Part shown: piece after piece, positions 32,415 through 44,774 of the stretch
Layout of the letters: every line of letters starts with the position of its first letter
How positions within the stretch are numbered: the first letter of the stretch is position 1
NCBI RefSeq assembly: GCF_963675165.1
Contig: NC_087383.1
Coordinates: 5,930,839 to 5,994,838 of the forward strand
Length of the DNA stretch: 64,000 bases
Origin: Halichondria panicea
Lineage: Eukaryota > Porifera > Demospongiae > Suberitida > Halichondriidae
Direction of reading: 5' to 3'
Program-made: the position numbers and the translations under genes
The notes under the pieces: model-generated
What the model was told of the DNA's origin: nothing
Seen by the model: the letters and a program-made list of their open reading frames with translations, nothing else
Databases searched by the model: none

Positions 32415-32561
32415 TGTCGTAACTTAGCTAGGTCTGGACTCACCGCTAAGTTACCAACTCAGTACTGGTTTACAGTTGACAGTTTAATAGAGACTAAAAA
32501 CATTGAGAACACACGTACATAAATAGTACACATAGAACAGGAAGTAAACTAAACCACAACA
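32415..32561 (-). repeat. 3' LTR of the Ty3/gypsy element
   Basis: 147 bp, TG...CA ends, same as 39296-39442. It is the 3' LTR because the element reads on the minus strand. Confidence 0.93.
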
Positions 32562-32663
32562 TTCCTCCTTCCTTTAGTGAGGACTCACAAAATTAACTAA
32601 TGACAAAAATCATCCAACTAATGACAAAACAATACCAATAAAATACCAGTTTCCAATCAATAA

Positions 32664-33151
32664 CTACCATTTAGGTTCATATCGATCCACAGTCTTACGG
32701 TTACGCTTAGGGTATACTTTAATCGCAGTTGCAGGTTTTGAGACAACACCTTGACTAGGGACGTCGACAGGTGGTTCTACACCAACTTCAGGTGAAGGGG
32801 AGCTGTTTCCAGGAGTACTATCAGCTTGAGGTGCATACGGTGTGGTCAATTCGTCAGGAAGAATTGCATTCGGAATAGGGACCTCTTCTGGCTCGGTAGG
32901 TTCGTCTACTGTTCGGTTCCGAACCTGGTCCACATGACACCTTCGCACTTGACCATTCTGCATCTTCGCTCGAAACGATACTGGTCCTGTCTTTTCCTGT
33001 ATCACACCCGGTAACCAACGATTTCCTGACTGGTAATTTCTGACATACACCAGATCTCCGGGCTCAAAACTTCTTTCGCGAGCACGGTTGTCGTGTTGTT
33101 TCACCTGTTTTGCTTGTTGACGTTCAACTCTCTCTGCTGTGTTCGGTTTAA
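32664..33151 (-). pseudogene. C-terminal part of gypsy integrase/pol
   Basis: The minus strand continues the pol frame beyond the nested insertion, reading a DNA-binding-type tail with FEPGDLVYVRNYQSGNRW and GPVSFRAKM (the SH3-like C-terminal integrase region), then a Pro/Glu-rich end. It is in the same frame as the upstream pol once the nested element and one TTAA are discounted. Confidence 0.88.
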
Positions 33152-35758
33152 CCGAATAGCCGCGGTTGACGCTTTGAAGCGTCAATACGTGAATAGCTGG
33201 TAGCCGCGGTTGACGCTTTGAAGCGTCAACCGCACATTACTCTACTCTTAATTAATTTGTGGTGAGCTACAACCTTCCAGAGCTCCACAGCTTTGCAAGG
33301 CTTCTCTCGAAGGTCAACAGAAGCCGTACTGAGTCCGATCACCATAGGTTAGCAATCAAAAATTTGCTGAAATTTTCATGTGAAATTTGTATTTAAATAT
33401 CAATCTCAAAAGTGAACATACATTATAATAAATACAATTACAATTAATTCTATAGTACAACAATGACTAAGAGGCCTCTGCACACAGGGGATGAGGTACT
33501 CCTAGGTATCCTGGATAGTAGTCACAGTGAGTAGACCTTCTCAGACCCATAAGATGGTGGTGGTTCCATGGCAGATAGCAGTGACGATAGTTTCACAGAC
33601 CTGCATGAGGAAGAAGGAGTATTACCAACCAAGCAGATCACCTCTAGAATCAATGGTTTTTACACACAAGTAGCACAGAACCTGACAAACACCAGCCAAC
33701 AAGCCAGCCATAAAGAATTGAATTTTAAATGTAACCTTTGGGGTGGTGCCTAAAAGATCAAAAGATTATCATGCAATCAATACACACACTAAATTGAATA
33801 ATAACATTCAGCCACATAATTATAATTGAATTGCTATAACAGACAGCAGACTAAAAATTGGGTAGATACATGTAACACAGCACTAACTCACAAGCCAACA
33901 AACCTAAAGAAGTATACTGAGAACAGCCATACACAAAGTACAGTACATCTCATACAAGGGTGACAAAAAATAATTATGAATCATGCAACCTTAGACATAA
34001 TTATGTATAGGCTCCCACAAGCAAACTTACATGCAATGGCACTCATAGGCACATATAAAGCAATTGTGATCCTACAACAAACTGGGAGTTCATAAAAGAT
34101 TCAACTTTGGGCACAGAAGAATTACAATGCATATCACAGGCAAACACACAAGCCAACTAATCACACAAGCCAACTAATGACAAATTATGACCTAATCCTA
34201 GCTGGGGAGCATAACACAACCAACAAGCCTATTATGTTGGGAATAAAATGTCCTTACACAAGTAAACAGTACACTCATAAGCCCAACAAGCCTTTGCTTT
34301 CCCCTGAAAAGGTCAGAACATTATTATGCAATCAACCACCATACATGTACACAGTGAGCCTAATGAGTAGTGAGCCTAATTGAGTAGTGGCCTAATTGAA
34401 TTGTAACCTTGGAAGCAAGCAGAAACTTCACACAAGCCTAGGCATAAGAATTAACTTTGGCAGCACTGATAATATGTAAATTGTTAGCACATATAAAGTA
34501 TCATGCCACAGGAACACACAGGGGGCACACACCGCACGGGTGGGCACGCACACACACACACACATGCACGCACACACTCGGGCATCAATAGTGAATACAC
34601 ATTCAGCTATTAACAGAATACATTGTGGATGAGACCAACAGATAGCTAAGCATAACACCTTTACATTGCAACACTGCTGAACTGCTGAGCGTACATATAT
34701 AGGCTTCTGTATTTTAAACTCGGGCTTCAACACACTGCTGGAGCAAGTATACTTTACAAGCTACGTAGGTAAGCGTATAGTATTATCAGCTATATAGCTA
34801 ATAATCATACACACACAAAGCTTACCTCTAAAGTAATCTCTCGCTCTGTCCTTGGCTGGTTGACTCTTCGACTGTTCAGATAGAACTACAAGGTAGCTTG
34901 AAGAGAATTGTTACTGCTACTAAGGGGTGCATCTTTCTTTGCCACACTGAAACAAATAAATTGAATATCAAACACTGTACACTACACTCTAAAAACAGGC
35001 TCTAAACTAACTCAGCTTCTACACAAGTATACTTTACACACTCATAAGCTATCTAGGCAAGTGCATAAGCATATTAAATCAGCTCAGAGGCTTCTGAAGG
35101 CTTTATACTAGCTACATAATGCTTGCTATATACACACACAAAGCTTACCTCTGAAGTGATCCCTTGCTCTGGCCCTTGGCTGGTTGACTGTTTCGTTGGA
35201 AACTAGGAGATCCTGACACAGTAACTACTGTAGACTACTTTGCTAAGAAGTTGAATAAAGAAAACTGTCACTGTTTCCAAGTTATGCATCTTTCTTTGCT
35301 AGAGGCCAATGCTGAAAAAGAGAAAATAATTTGAATATCAAACGTTGTAGACTACACTCTAAAAACAGGCTCTAAACTCACGAAGCTACTCTTCCAGTAT
35401 ATTTCACACACTCAGAGGCTATCTAGGTAGGTGGACAAGCATATTACATCAGCTCAAAAGGCTTCTAAAGGCTGAACTAGGAAAATGATGATCGCTATAC
35501 ACACACAGAGCTTACTTGTGAAATGATCCTTCGCTGGGGCCTTGGCTGGTATACTCCTCCGTTCAAAACTTAGAGATCCTGGCAGAGTAGCTATTCTAGA
35601 CTAGTTTGCAACAAAGTTGCCTGCAGAAAACTGCTACTGCTTCTTAGCTACGCATCTTTCTTTGCTAGGAGCTGATAATGAAAGTAATTTAAAATTAATT
35701 AGATTTTGGTTCCGCGGTGGGCGGTACTACGTATGAAATCATAACCGCGGCTATTCGG
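33152..35758. mobile_element. non-autonomous piggyBac derivative nested in gypsy integrase
   Basis: TTAA (33148-33151, 35759-35762) flanks perfect 16-bp inverted ends CCGAATAGCCGCGGTT. The 5' part (about 33220-33530) and the 3' part (about 34740-35758) are clearly related to the piggyBac element at 916-4525, but there is no transposase. The left end contains two copies of the palindrome GACGCTTTGAAGCGTC. An ATG frame at 33568-33753 (MADSSDDSFTDLHEEEGVLP) may be the remnant of the acidic N terminus of a transposase. Internal blocks beginning AAGCTTACCTCTGAAGTG recur three times. Confidence 0.9.
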
Positions 35759-38700
35759 TTAAGCAGATCTAGACGAGATCGTGGTCGACGACCTAACAAA
35801 AGTTCACTTGGGGATTGTCCAGTGGTTGACTGTGCAGTTAACCTGTAAGCAAATAACACCGTTGCAAGTCTACTGCGCATCGAACCTTTTGTTTCCTTCT
35901 TAAGTCCCTTCTTAACTACTTGCACTGCTCGTTCAGCCAGGCCATTTGTAGAGGGGTGATAAGGGGCAGACAGAATTTGGTTGATACCATTTTTCTTCAG
36001 GAATCCTTTGAATTCTGCACTAGTGAAACATGTGCCATTGTCAGACACAACACACTCTGGTAGGCCAAATTGAGAAAACAAAACCCGTAGTTCTTCGATC
36101 ACTACTCGGGATGTCGAGCCAGATGTTGGAATTGCTTCAATCCATTTTGAATGGGCATCAATGATAATCAAAAACATTTGTCCGTGAATGGGACCAGCAT
36201 AATCGATATGCAATCTGGCCCACAGGCGTGTAGGCCAAGCCCAAGGATGGAGTGGGGCAACAGGTGGTTTTGACTGTTGTTGTTGACAGGGAATGCAATC
36301 TTGTACCGTCTCTTCGACGTCTTTCGAAATACCAGGCCACCACACATACATACGCGATAGTCCTTTCATGCGAGTGGTGCCAGGATGTCCTTCGTGCAGT
36401 TGTACGAGCACATCACCTCGGTAGGTCTTGGGTACCACCACACGATTTCCCCACAGCAAGCAACCATCATGTACTGAAAGTTCTTCTCGTCGCTCATAAA
36501 AGGGCATTAGACTGGTTTCCATGGCGGAACGGTGTGGCCATCCTTGTTGCACATACTGGTGAATAGTAGAGAGTTCTGGGTCTCGTCTGGTAGCCTCTTT
36601 GATATGTGCAGCCGTGATCGGTGAGGAATCGAGATGTTCCAGTAAGAGCACCAGTTCTGGTGGTGTTCGGTCATCAGGAACAGTGTCAGTTAAGGGCAGA
36701 CGACTCAAAGCATCTGCATTACCATGAGCTGTAGTGTTTCGGAACTTCAGCTCGTACTCGTACATCGACAGTGCCAATGACCATCGACGAATCCTTGCGG
36801 AGGCTTGTAATGAGGTTGGTTTCTGTCCACTCAGCAGGCTCAATAACGGTTTGTGATCCGTAATTAGATCAAAATGTCGTCCAAATAGGTATGCATAGAA
36901 TTTCTTTACTCCGAAAACACAGGACAGTCCTTCCTTTTCAAGTTGCGAGTAATTTCTTTCAGCCGAATTCAAAGTCCTAGAAGCATAGGCTATCGGTCTC
37001 TCGGTACCGTCAGGCATTTGGTGAGCAAGTACGGCTCCAATTCCGTATGCAGAGGCATCGCAGGCCAGAACAATAGGTAATTGGGGGTTGTAATGAGCTA
37101 ACAGATTTGTTGATGTCAGCAGCTGTTTCGACCTGTTAAAAGCAAGTTCTTGCTCAGATGACCATTTCCATGGCACATCTTTGTTTAACAGCTTGTACAA
37201 TGGTGTTAAACGAGTGGCTAGATTCGGTAGGAACTTCCCATAATAAGAAATCAATCCAATGTAGGACCTCAGTTCCGTCACATTGGTAGGGGTAGGTGCT
37301 TGCTGGACAGCACGGACTTTCTCAGGTAAGGGTCGGATACCCTTAGCGTCAACCAGGTGACCCAAAAACTCGACAGATGGAGCCATGAACGTGCACTTGC
37401 CTCGTTTGGCTCGCAAACCAGCTTCGGATAGGCGTTTCAACACTTCCTCGAGTGATTTCAGGTTCTCCGCTTCGGTTGCACTAGAGATCAAAATGTCGTC
37501 CAAATACACCACTACCCCAGCAATACCCTGTAGCAGGGTCTCCATGGTCTTCTGAAAAATGCCAGGGGCTGATGACACTCCAAAAGGTAATCTCGTGTAT
37601 TGGAACAACCCTTTTAGGGTGTTGATTACCACATAGTTCTGAGATTGGGTGTCAAGCTTTAACTGTTGATAAGCTTGTGTCAGATCTAATTTAGTAAAGA
37701 TCTTTCCGTCAGCCAGGGTTGCAAATAAATCTTCCACCTTCGGCAGGGGGTAACGATGGAGTTTAGAAACGGGGTTAACTGTCATTCGGAAATCGCCACA
37801 TATTCTCACACTCGTTCGATCACTCTTTAACACTGCCACAATTGGTGCGGCCCATTCAGCATAGTCCACGGGCTTCAGAGTGCCTTCCTGAACCAGCCTC
37901 TCCAGTTCCTCTTCCACTTTCGTTCGCATAGCATATGGAAGACGTCTGGCTTTGTTAAAACGGGGAACAGCATCAGCGTCCACTACAAGGGAGGCTTCTT
38001 GTCCCTGGTACGTACCCAGTCCTTTCTGGAACACATCGGGGTACTTGGCCAGTAAGTCCTGTAAACCTGGAGCTTGGGTATAGTGAATGTTAGACCAATT
38101 CAACTTAATAGCATTTAGCCAGTTCCTGCCAAACAACAAAGGTCCATTCCCTTGAACAACAACAAGAGGTAAGGTCACCTTTTTGTTATCATACACAACC
38201 TCAACATCAAAACTTCCCATTACTACAAGAGGTTCCTTTGAGTAGGTCTGTAAGTTGATATCAGATGGGTCTAAGCTCCTCCCTGGCCACAACTGTTTGT
38301 ACTGTGACTCTGATACTAGAGATACTGAGGCACCTGTGTCTAGTTCCATACACACAGTAGTACCCTCTATACTCACGGGTACTTTTATTGGGGGCTGGTA
38401 GATCCTGTGGATTCCTCCAACTTCTTCTACCATCAGCAGGAAGTCTTCGTCATCTGATTCTCCAGACTCTCTTGCTTGGTTTATTCCAGCCCTTTTCTTA
38501 TACTTGTCATGTCGGGGGAACTTCTTCGGGTTTGGGCGTCCCTTGGCAGCTCGACACATCTTTTGCAAGTGTCCCACTTTATGACATCCTCTACACACAA
38601 AGTCCTTGTACGGGCAGTCATTGCCACTGTGACTCGTCTTGCCACATCGATAACACTTCGAGTTAGTTTTAATCGGTTTCGGCGTCTGTTTCTGGACGTA

Positions 38701-39267
38701 ATGTACTCCTTCTTTATGGGATTCGCTTCCCATCTCACGAAGGTTCTTCTCTGCAGTCTCAGAACCTTGAGCAATCTGAATAGCCGTAGCCAATGTCAGC
38801 TCTCGTTCTGCTAGCAGCTTCTTCTGTATGTAGGTGTCCTTGACTCCCCACACTAGCCTGTCACGTAGCACTTTGTCCAATGCAGCACCGTAATTACAAA
38901 ATTCGGCTAGCTTCCTCAGCGCAGCTACATAGTCAGCAATAGACTCTCCTTCTTTCTTCGCTCTAGAGTTGAATCGGAAACGTTGCATGACTTCGGTAGG
39001 CCTCGGACTGTAGTGTGCAGTAAGCACTTCCACCAGCTCCTCAAATGTTTTCTCTGCAGGCCTTGCTGGTGCAATTAGACTTCGCAGCAGATTGTAGGCA
39101 CTACGGCCCACTACTGCGAGAAAGGTAGCTCTCTTCTTCACAGCACTACCATCTCCAGTGATATCGTTCGCAACAAAAAACTGTTCGAGTCTCTCCACAT
39201 ACTGCGGCCATTCCTCCAACGCTGGATCGAATTGCTCGAGGTGCCCAAGCAGTCCTGTAGCCATCAT
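35759..39267 (-). pseudogene. gypsy gag-pol polyprotein (interrupted)
   Basis: A single minus-strand frame from ATG 39265-39267 encodes in order: a Gag capsid-like region; two CCHC zinc knuckles (CYRCGKTSHSGNDC, CRGCHKVGHLQKMC); an aspartic protease (LDTGAS); reverse transcriptase (YPLPKVEDLF, then the YLDD box); RNase H (ACDASAYGIGAVLA); and integrase with its HHCC zinc region, DYAGP and SDNGTCF acidic residues and the late Glu. It runs without internal stops into the TTAA insertion at 35758, about 20 residues after LLLGRRPRSRL. Single-frame gag-pol and domain order RT-RH-IN are typical of Ty3/gypsy (Metaviridae-type) elements. The insertion separates the integrase tail. Confidence 0.95.
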
Positions 39268-39295
39268 AGAGTTCTAACTCCTCGTCGCCAATTTA

Positions 39296-39442
39296 TGTCG
39301 TAACTTAGCTAGGTCTGGACTCACCGCTAAGTTACCAACTCAGTACTGGTTTACAGTTGACAGTTTAATAGAGACTAAAAACATTGAGAACACACGTACA
39401 TAAATAGTACACATAGAACAGGAAGTAAACTAAACCACAACA
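39296..39442 (-). repeat. 5' LTR of the Ty3/gypsy element
   Basis: 147 bp identical by eye to the LTR at 32415-32561. On the minus strand it precedes the primer-binding-like TGGCGACGAGG and the gag ATG. Confidence 0.93.
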
Positions 39443-39465
39443 CTTTTTAATTTCAGCAGCTAATA

Positions 39466-39600
39466 ATATGATATTATCCTATGGATACTGAAGATTATCA
39501 CGAGTCTGTGCCAGTAACTGCACGAGTGCCTGCAAGGCACGAGTGACAGTTACTAGGCACGGACGAGTGATAATCATCAGTATCCATAGGATAATGCATT
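39466..39600. repeat. large hairpin ATTATCCTATGGATACTG...
   Basis: About 60-bp imperfect arms (ATTATCCTATGGATACTGA.. and its complement) meet at the centre CACGAGTGCCTGCAAGGCACGAGTG. It begins about 20 bp after the retrotransposon's target duplication. Probably a MITE or fold-back unit. Confidence 0.75.
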
Positions 39601-41371
39601 TATTGCTTGGCAACCAAAATGCAAGTTGAATCTGCGCATGCGCAACATGCGGTTGCTTTATCAACCAGAAGAATGCGTAGCAACAAAATTGATTTCTCCC
39701 AGTTGAAGACAAGTTTAAGAGAAAGAAAACAGCTAGAAAGACAAAGAAATAAGACTCTAGAACACCAAGAGAGCTTGCAGAAGGCTACTTAAAGATTTTG
39801 TAGAGAACAGACAAGAAAAAAGACAAGAAAAACGTTGACAACCAGCAACCCGTTTTGAAAATGGATAGTTCTGAAGGATAGACAGCATGTGCTTGCTTTC
39901 TATCATGCTCCAGTGTATCAGAAGAGGAAACATGCACCGCTATAACTGAAGAAAAGTGTGACAACCGTTTTTGAAGCCAAAACGACTTTATACAAGCCTG
40001 AACAGGCTTATATGGTGGTCCAGTACACTTCTACATGTGCAATACTCCGCTCAAAGCACCCACTTCCAACACTGATGCCTGTTTGATGCGTTAAATATGA
40101 ACACTGACAACCTCCTGACCCTCAGCTTCACTGCAAAAATAGCACAGAAGTGATACAGAGCATCAGAAAACAAGAAAAGAGACTGATAAACATTGCAATG
40201 CATGATTATAAGTGTGTAAACTATGTTTTTTCTTGTTCTCTCACTGCTGAAAACGTTTTATTCCAAATAAGAATCACTTCCTAGTGTGCAATAACAAGTG
40301 TGCAATAATACTTCCGGGTGTGCAATATGGAAAAATATCTGCACAGTCGGTGATGAGTCGCTTCCTGTGCAATTTGAATGTAAAACGCTGATGTCAGCAC
40401 TTATTAAAAAGCAATAATAAATTTTTATTAGCACACCACATTTTTTCAAATGTGATTGGAATAACAATTAGATTTACTGATACGTAAAATGTGGGATATA
40501 TTTTCACAGTGATTATTTTATTATTCACATTGTAAAAAAGACTGCCTATAATTCAAAAAATTATTCCGGAATATTTGGTACAGGCCTATATATAGTCCCA
40601 GTCCTGCACCTGAGTATGAGGCGCTTTATAGGGCCGAGTGAAGCGAGTCTCTATAATAATTATAGTCATCTGTCTGTCTGTGATGGACGTACGGCACGAA
40701 TTTTATCGTGATCCTACAGTAGCGATCAATATAAAGTACCCGTTCTGTTTACGTAGCACACCCGTAGTACGTTTCATAACGTTTCCGTTTTTACACCATC
40801 ATAATTATTAAAAACGTTGAAATTTACTGTACCGTTTATTTACCGTTACATGTTGCAAGTACGTTGTAGAAAAGTAGTAAACAAAGAGACAATCCTAGTC
40901 ATCTCAAGTACTTAGCTATGCTATGGCTTATGTCTAGCTGTAATTAAGCCTATAGCTCTTGATCTATACATAATTATAACGCACCATTCACACTTCTCAT
41001 TCAACTTCTCATTAAAAAGATATTAATGTCTGCAGTCTCTATAATTATATAAATATGAGTCCTATCTCTGTTCTGCAAGGTTAGAAAACGCTAATATCTA
41101 TATAATTATACAGCTAACTATAACTTTACAATAATTATATAGCTATATATATAGCTGCGTGCAGAGCTGCATGCATGGGTATGACAATGGTTGAATAAGA
41201 AAAAACGCGTATCTATAATGCGTACTACGGACGTACTACGTAAATGGAACGGGTACTTTATATTGGCTGCTACTGTAAAATATCATTTGAGACGTACACG
41301 CAATGGGTTGGGATATAGAAAGGTCAAGTAATATATGTCATTACAGTGCATGCATGCGTATACTAACTTAC
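39601..41371. other. intronic, no exon seen
   Basis: Contains short repeats of GTGTGCAATA (40286-40330) and AT-rich sequence. The 61-codon plus-strand frame near 39607 has no recognisable motif. Confidence 0.45.
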
Positions 41372-41476
41372 TATTGATATCCACATTGCACTCTGTGATG
41401 AGGCACTTGATAGTGTCCAGCTTCCCCTCTCTGACTGCCATTCCCAGTGGAGTTAGTCCATCACTGGTCACAGCTC
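41372..41476 (-). CDS. ankyrin repeat exon (105 bp)
   Basis: Acceptor CTATAG, donor AATA then GTAAGT. It reads AVTSDGLTPLGMAVREGKLD followed by TIKCLITECNVDIN, a canonical ankyrin helix-turn-helix (TPLGMAV..G..D.IK.LI). Nearly the same exon occurs at 48911-49015 and 55671-55775, including flanking intron bases on the acceptor side. Confidence 0.88.
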
Positions 41477-41782
41477 CTATAGTGGTGAGTCAGGACAGTG
41501 TCAGGAATGCACAATACATTGTCTCAGAAACCATAACTAATGAACGTCACCAACAACTATTGCCTGAACACCTCTACATGTCCCATACTGCACCTACCCA
41601 ACTATACCCACAGTAAGTGGTGTATATATAATTATACTCAAGACATACACAATGAGTTATGGGGGGCCTAACATTGCATAAGGTATAAGATATCATTGTT
41701 GAGACATACACAATTAATGGGTAGGTAGAAAGGTAAAGTGATGCATGCCATTAGCAATCAGCGTACAAAGATATTCACTCAC

Positions 41783-41869
41783 TATTGACATCCACATTGC
41801 ACTGATTGATCAGATAACGGACAATTGCAGTGTACCCAAACTTGCAAGCAATAAGAAGTCGATTGTTCT
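41783..41869 (-). CDS. ankyrin repeat exon (87 bp)
   Basis: Acceptor TCTCCAG, donor AATA then GTGAGT. It reads NNRLLIACKFGYTAIVRYLI and NQCNVDVN: the second-type ankyrin half also used at the start of the Roc exon. The phase matches the following 105-bp exon. Confidence 0.85.
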
Positions 41870-42009
41870 CTGGAGAAAACGATAAAAAGTGGTTAATATG
41901 AAGCACTATAGACCCTTGTGAGGGGTGGATTAATACTATAACAAAAGGAGCATATGTTGCTAGTCAGTAAATGACCGCCACTCAGTGTACACCTAATAAT
42001 GAATCTCAC

Positions 42010-42084
42010 CGTTAACTTTGGTGGTTACATTATCACCTTCATTTTTCAGTGTCAGCTTTAGGATACGAACTACTTGTGCAGAAT
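42010..42084 (-). CDS. small exon candidate upstream of ankyrin exons
   Basis: Flanked by CCTCAG and GGTGAGATT. It reads SAQVVRILKLTLKNEGDNVT. The helical pattern (VVRILKLTL) is compatible with the end of an ankyrin repeat, but the exon is short and has no paralog in the window. Confidence 0.5.
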
Positions 42085-42299
42085 CTGAGGTGAGAACAAC
42101 AATTGCACTGTGAATATACTACGATAATAAATATGCATGCATGATAGAATGTTCAGCGCAAAATGGATCACATGCAGTCTACTGGATATGGTCACAAGAG
42201 CAAGGGCTTAATTGATAACCTCATAATTACAAGCCTATACTGCATGTATGATTCTACATCAGGCTCTCACATCAGGGTCTCTGAATTAAGTAGTCACTT

Positions 42300-42960
42300 C
42301 AATATACCAGTCGTTATAAATTGCTAGCTTGATCAGACCTGAAGTGCGGCCATGCCTCCGTATAATTATACTGTAGTTCTGGCTGCCCCAAGCTAGGTTT
42401 TTAATGTACGTTTATTACGGCCGGATATGACGTTTTGGGTGTGATTTGAAGTATGAAAGTTTAAATAGAGAGCAGTGGCGTAGGCAGGGGGTGGCAAAGC
42501 GGGCAAATGCCCCCCCTTTTTCTGGATCTCTACTACTCAGCTCAGGTTAGTGTAGCTGATTATCTTGCTGAGCACTCCCTTTCTTCCCGATATTGCTGCA
42601 GTTAGCTAGCTAGTATAGGCAAGCAAAACGATTTAGTCCCTAAACTGTGAGCTATTCTGGTCTAAATCTATAGACAGTTCTTGTTCTTTGCTAAACTAGC
42701 TTTCTAAACATCAGGCCACACCCAACTAAATAGAGAAATCAATTATGACATCATAATTAAGAGGCGTGGCTTCCGGTCAAAATTTCGGCGCTGCGCGGCT
42801 GATAGGTTTTGCCCCCTCTTCCAAAAAATCCTGGCTACGCTCCTGGAGAGCATAACAATTCAAGACAAAGTCGCAAATTAGTCATTAGATTCGAGGTCAA
42901 CCTGCACAGTCCCAATTAACCGAATAGCCGCGGTTATGATTTCATACCGCCCACCGCGTA
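42300..42960. mobile_element. decayed Tigger-like MITE hosting a nested MITE
   Basis: Flanking sequence (..ACGGCCGGATATGACGTTTT.. to ..GTCATTAGATTCGAGGT..) matches the interior of the element at 49297-51527 and the copy at 52767-53213. The nested element 42473-42845 splits it after TTAAATAGAG, where the other copies are continuous. Confidence 0.7.
42473..42845. mobile_element. MITE, CAGTGGCGTAGGCAG ends, 5-bp TSD
   Basis: Inverted ends CAGTGGCGTAGGCAG.. and ..CTGGCTACGCTCCTG are flanked by GAGAG (42468-42472 and 42846-42850). Its host repeat is uninterrupted at 51350 and 52905, giving an empty-site comparison. 373 bp, noncoding. Confidence 0.88.
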
Positions 42961-42970
42961 ACCAAAATCT
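42920..42970. mobile_element. solo terminus of the piggyBac derivative family
   Basis: After TTAA (42916-42919) comes CCGAATAGCCGCGGTTATGA and further bases matching, inverted, the right end of the elements at 4525 and 35758. No partner terminus was found nearby, so it is a truncated copy. Confidence 0.7.
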
Positions 42971-44770
42971 AGTCAAATCGCTTGTTACTCGAGACTTTTC
43001 TTCTGCTTATAATGATATCTAAGAATTGCCGACAAACACTCAATGCCTATAGATGCATGTATATAGACTTTACATGTGTAATAGAATTTTGCTCATCAGA
43101 ACGTCCATCCTCTCTAACCACCACATGGGTTTCCGTACACTCTTGTTATAATTATTACTACGATAATACACAAATTGAATACGAGGCCTTATCAAGATCA
43201 AGCTATAATAATTATTATTGTACAAACTTGATTACTAATAGTTCCCAAGCTTATAGGGGGTGTTTCAGCACCCTGAGTCCCTAGCTCGATACGAATGCAC
43301 ATAATCAAGCAATGATAATCAGCTAACGTAACCAACAAGACAATATTATTTTTGGTTTTATGATAATACAGTATAAATACTACCTAAAACTTTCTATCTT
43401 CTGTCAGACACTAAAATTAATAGTGAGCATGTGGCATTCAGCTACTGCGCATGCTCAACTCTTTATTCTTATAATCGAGTGAAAATACCCTCGTGCAAGA
43501 ACTTTGAAGCAAAAGAGGGGATGGGCGTTTATTCAAGATGGGCATATTTTCGTGTGTCACAACTATTACTTGTATTGAACGAGTTAAAAACAAAAATAAG
43601 AGAGATTTTTCACAGTAGCCACGCATGCAGCATTTGATAGCAAATAGACTTGCCATATATACCGTATTACTAGAATATTTGCTAGTGAAAAACCTTTGTG
43701 AACGAACCAAACCAGCAGAAAAGTTGACCCTTTGCGATCTAACTATTGCGTTCTGGCAAGGATCACATGTGTATTTACTAGAGAGATAAAAATGTTGAGA
43801 GAAATTAATGTAAAGGAGAAAATGCATGCAAATGATGTTGCTATTACAGCTAAATATTAAGTGTTATTCTGAATTCTACATGTGTTCATGTTTTCTGTAC
43901 GCAGACGAAAGTTGGGCATGTCTGGTCAAGGAGAACGTCAAAGTAAAGTATTTCTTTCGAATGTGCTTCCCCAGAAACCGTTAACTGCTATATCTTGGTG
44001 ATGGTCCAAGATATAGCAGACTAGACACTCTCAGACCTTTCTATATAATATACTTCAATGGTAGTGACCCTCTTCAGTTCTGATTATTATTATACATGCA
44101 GACTGTTATAATTATACATCGTAAAATAATAGTGATCACTACTATTTTACGATGTATATAACAGTCTGCATATGGAACTTAGTACCAGTTACTTCAGACC
44201 TCCTTGACTCAACAGTCCCTTGGCCATATACCCCTATATATAATTTGGCAAGCAAACCCTCCTGATATGATCTTTAAGTGGCGATGGTGGTGCTCTGACC
44301 CACCTTCAGCAGTCAATACTTCCTTCATACAGCATATAATTATAGCTACAACCATAGCTCATAATTAATATAGATAAACTGACAATTATTTGCATACGGA
44401 AAAGCACTGGTATATAATACAAAAAACATGCAGTGCTTAAAATACATTTATAAATGAGTTCTATACAGTACTACGAAACTAACTTAAAGTAATATTTTGT
44501 ACATCCACACTATAATTATACAGATCCTTGAACGGCTGTATTACAAGTTACAGCACTCTAGACACACACACACACACATCAGCGTATATACCTCGCTGTG
44601 CAAGCACACAGAGGCATCATAACTCAGTACAACGAATACTACGCTATAATTATATACCTCGCAGCGAGGTATACATGCAGTAGTGTGTTTGTGCGTGTGT
44701 CTGTGTAGAGTGATATACAACTGCTCAATAAGTGTATAAGAATAAGAGGCTTCTAGACAGACTAAGTCAT
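42971..44770. other. intronic, no exon seen; contains hairpins
   Basis: Two palindromes are visible: 43987-44019 (TGCTATATCTTGG arms) and 44097-44170 (arms starting TGCAGACTGTTAT, centre TAGTGATCACTA). Open frames near 43431-43827 overlap on opposite strands and have no recognisable motif. Confidence 0.5.
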
Positions 44771-44774
44771 ATTC

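Larger units (their letters stand above)
32410..39447 (-). mobile_element. Ty3/gypsy LTR retrotransposon with target duplication CTTTT
   Basis: The LTRs at 32415-32561 and 39296-39442 look identical (147 bp, TGTCGTAAC...CCACAACA), and CTTTT flanks both outer ends (32410-32414, 39443-39447). On the minus strand a purine-rich tract (AAAGGAAGGAGGAA) precedes the 3' LTR. A TGGCGACGAGG primer-binding-like site follows the 5' LTR. One long gag-pol frame spans the interior but is interrupted by a TTAA-flanked element (33152-35758). Identical LTRs indicate a recent insertion, so the nested element is more recent still. Confidence 0.95.
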
